From Owenia fusiformis (taxonomy: Eukaryota > Annelida > Polychaeta > Sabellida > Oweniidae): 60,000 nt of DNA. Below the pieces are notes generated by a model. That model worked only from the letters and a program-made list of their open reading frames with translations. It was not told the DNA's origin and did not search any database. This document shows, in pieces, positions 57,875 to 60,000 of the stretch (positions within the stretch are counted from its first letter, which is position 1; every line of letters starts with the position of its first letter). Where the stretch lies: contig CAIIXF020000007.1 of assembly GCA_903813345.2 (NCBI GenBank), forward strand, positions 24,169,564 to 24,229,563, read 5' to 3'. A program made the position numbers and the translations under genes.

Positions 57875-58589
57875 TTTGCATGTATCAAGTGAAACCTTCA
57901 ATTTTAGAATAGTTTATAATCATACATAGTTCTTTTATTTGAATCCCGTGGCTTGTTCTATTGAAATGTTTGTTTTGTATCCCTTTTATTTGTTTTGTGT
58001 TCTCATCGTATTCTGCCCAGTGATTTCTCATGTTAAAAAAGGTATGAAGGAAAAAGCAGTTATACTCAAGGGGCGAGGAGGAAAATTCTCAATAAATGGT
58101 GTATAGTTGGTTTGGCAGCATTTTCAGTTAGGGGAGAGTCTTGGATGAAACTTCCACCTAGGTGATAGCTTCACAGAGTGGTAGGAAGTTCTTTTTTTGA
58201 GGAGTTAGCCCCCCACCCCCCCAAAAACACCCCACCCTGGGGAAAAAATTGTTCACACTAAATAACCTTAGATATTTTGATGTTTGTAAGTGACATACAT
58301 AGATATTATATATATGAATCAATTGCAGTATAATTGATGCTGATAACTCCTAAAGAATTTGGAAATTAGTACAAAGTATGTACCCCAGGGGGCAAATTCG
58401 TGACTCATTTTCTTACTATTTTGATTCTAACTTTTCAATTAGACACTGTAAGAGGTTGGAAAAATTCATGTGAAGTGCCCAATAGCAGGGTTAGTAACCC
58501 TGAAAGATGCAAAGCCATGGAAGAGGTAGGAGCTGAGAAAAAAATTGTTGATTTTTCGAAAAATTTGACATTTTTGACAGCTGGATTTT

Positions 58590-59480
58590 GTGTATGACTA
58601 TAGCTGACCCTTATAACTTCTAGATCCATCCCTCTATGATGATATTTATGGTTTTATAGTGTGAAACTAAAATGTAAAACATAATTTAGATGGGTTTTAA
58701 GGAAGTTAAAGGTTTTAAACAAGTCCAAAATTTGAAAAATTGTAAATATAAGGTTTCAAATTTACAAATTCCAGGTATAGCCATGGCTGACCCCTATAGT
58801 TTCTAGATCCATCCCTCTATGATGATATTTATGGTTTTAAAGTGTGGAACTAAGATGTAAAACATAATTTAGATGGGTTTTAAGGAAGTTAAAGGTTTTA
58901 AACAAGTCCAAAATTTGAAAAATTGTGAATATAAGGTTTCAAATTTACGAATTCAAGGTATAGCCATGGCTGACCCCTATAGGTTCTAGATCCATCCTCT
59001 ATGATGAAATTTATGGTTTTATAGTGTGGAACTAAGATGTAAAACATAGTTTAGATGGGTTTTAAAGAGGGTTAAAGGTTTTAAACAAGTCCAAAATTTG
59101 AAAAAATGTAAATATAAGGTTTCAAATTTACGAATTCCAGGTATAGCCATGGCTGACCCCTATAGTTTCTAAATCCGTCCCTCTTTGGTGATATTAATGG
59201 TTTTGTAGTATGGAACTAAAGATGTAGAACATAATTTAGATGGTTTTTAAGGAAGTTAAAGATTTTAAACAAGTCCAAAATTTGAAAAATTGTAAATATA
59301 TGGTTTCAAATTTACGAATGTTAGGTATAGCCATGGATGAGCCTTATGGTTTTTTCATCCATACCTCTATGATGAAACATATATTTTTAGAGTATGAAAC
59401 TAAGAAGTAAAACATACCGAAGATGAATTTTAAGGACGTTTAAGAATTTTAACAAGTGCAATGTTTAAAAAATTGAGAAA
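58590..59480. repeat. 183-bp tandem array, about five copies (TSPEAR intron 9)
   Basis: TAGATCCATCCCTCTATGAT-type starts lie at 58621, 58804, 58987, 59170 and about 59353, each 183 bases apart. Shared blocks include TTTTAAACAAGTCCAAAATT and GGTATAGCCATGGCTGACCC. The last copies are the most diverged. Non-coding. Confidence 0.92.
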
Positions 59481-59499
59481 TATCAGGTCTCAAAGGAGC

Positions 59500-59840
59500 A
59501 CAGAAAGTATCGCAACATATTTCAGACAGTCATTTGTTAGATTTTGTCTGTTTCCCGAGGATTTGAGCAGGTGCATATGATATGATATCTTTTAAACCCC
59601 TGATGGAATGCATTATTTCTTTAAAGGGGTTAACTGTGTGTCAAAACACAACATATTGATGCATGTGGGTGGGTTGTTTGCACCCTGTCTCAAATAGAAA
59701 TTATTTTATCATCTCTATGAGTGCTTTTCCTGGAGGAAATGCATTGGCCTAACATATGCACCTCCTCAAATCCTCAGAAAATAGCAAAAATCCAACATGT
59801 GACTATCCTAAATCTGTTGCGATACTTTCAGTCCTCCTTT
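59500..59840. mobile_element. MITE with AAAGTATCGCAACA inverted ends
   Basis: AAAGTATCGCAACATATTT near 59507 mirrors AAATCTGTTGCGATACTTT ending near 59830. Inner blocks GAGGATTTGAGCAGGTGCATATG and CATATGCACCTCCTCAAATCC also pair. It abuts the 183-bp array. Confidence 0.75.
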
Positions 59841-60000
59841 TCGATTTCAGGTATTGCCTTGGATGTCTCTTTTTTTTAATGTATGACTTTTTAGCTTAGA
59901 AATTAGATGTTGAAAATATTGTGGTCAGGTTTGATCCATGTTACAAGTATTGTTAAAAGTAAATCATTAGAGTTGAGGACCTGACCCTAGAGTTCCTAAG

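Overview
This looks like an AT-rich animal nuclear genome window, most likely from a marine invertebrate. A lophotrochozoan such as a mollusc is my best guess, and that is inference. The evidence is small exons with GT..AG introns, animal-specific orthologues (SMARCD/BAF60, TFPT/INO80F, HAGH, TSPEAR), very heavy loading with MITEs and tandem repeats, and repeat types with GTCCG-rich ends and tandem cores like those reported from bivalves. There is no bacterial, viral or organellar gene organisation.

Layout. (1) 22-11080, + strand: the 3' nine exons of a SWI/SNF subunit SMARCD (BAF60) gene. Its introns hold several MITEs, an apparently intact mariner transposon (4381-6346) and a 22-copy, 64-bp tandem array that starts inside an exon (7866-9280). 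(2) 12908-17706, - strand: a complete four-exon alkylsulfatase of the metallo-beta-lactamase fold, convergent with SMARCD, with a 40-bp tandem array between the two. (3) 22076-30138, + strand: a complete six-exon gene for a TFPT (INO80F)-like protein that carries a C-terminal HMG-box-like domain. Its last acceptor is preceded by eight copies of a 53-bp unit that contains the acceptor. (4) 32190-39090, - strand: a complete glyoxalase II gene (HAGH) with a mitochondrial-type first exon, an in-frame 42-bp array built on one acceptor, and two tandem alternative last exons. (5) 39.1-49.9 kb: intergenic, no recognised gene, two repeat duplications and a 2.2-kb element. (6) 49989-57702, + strand: the first nine exons of a TSPEAR-like secreted protein (LamG/TSPN plus five EAR repeats), running off the right end.

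The genes do not form a pathway. SMARCD and TFPT are both subunits of chromatin remodellers, HAGH and the alkylsulfatase are both metallo-beta-lactamase-fold hydrolases, and TSPEAR is extracellular.

The most striking pattern is that three different genes each carry a tandem array that begins exactly at a real splice junction and copies the splice site with a few dozen or fewer bases of exon. These are the SMARCD donor (64 bp x 22), the TFPT acceptor (53 bp x 8) and the HAGH acceptor (42 bp x 11 or more, in frame and open). A fourth junction, the HAGH last exon, is duplicated as a whole exon. All exon joins were worked out by hand from reading frame, splice signals and family resemblance; no search was run.
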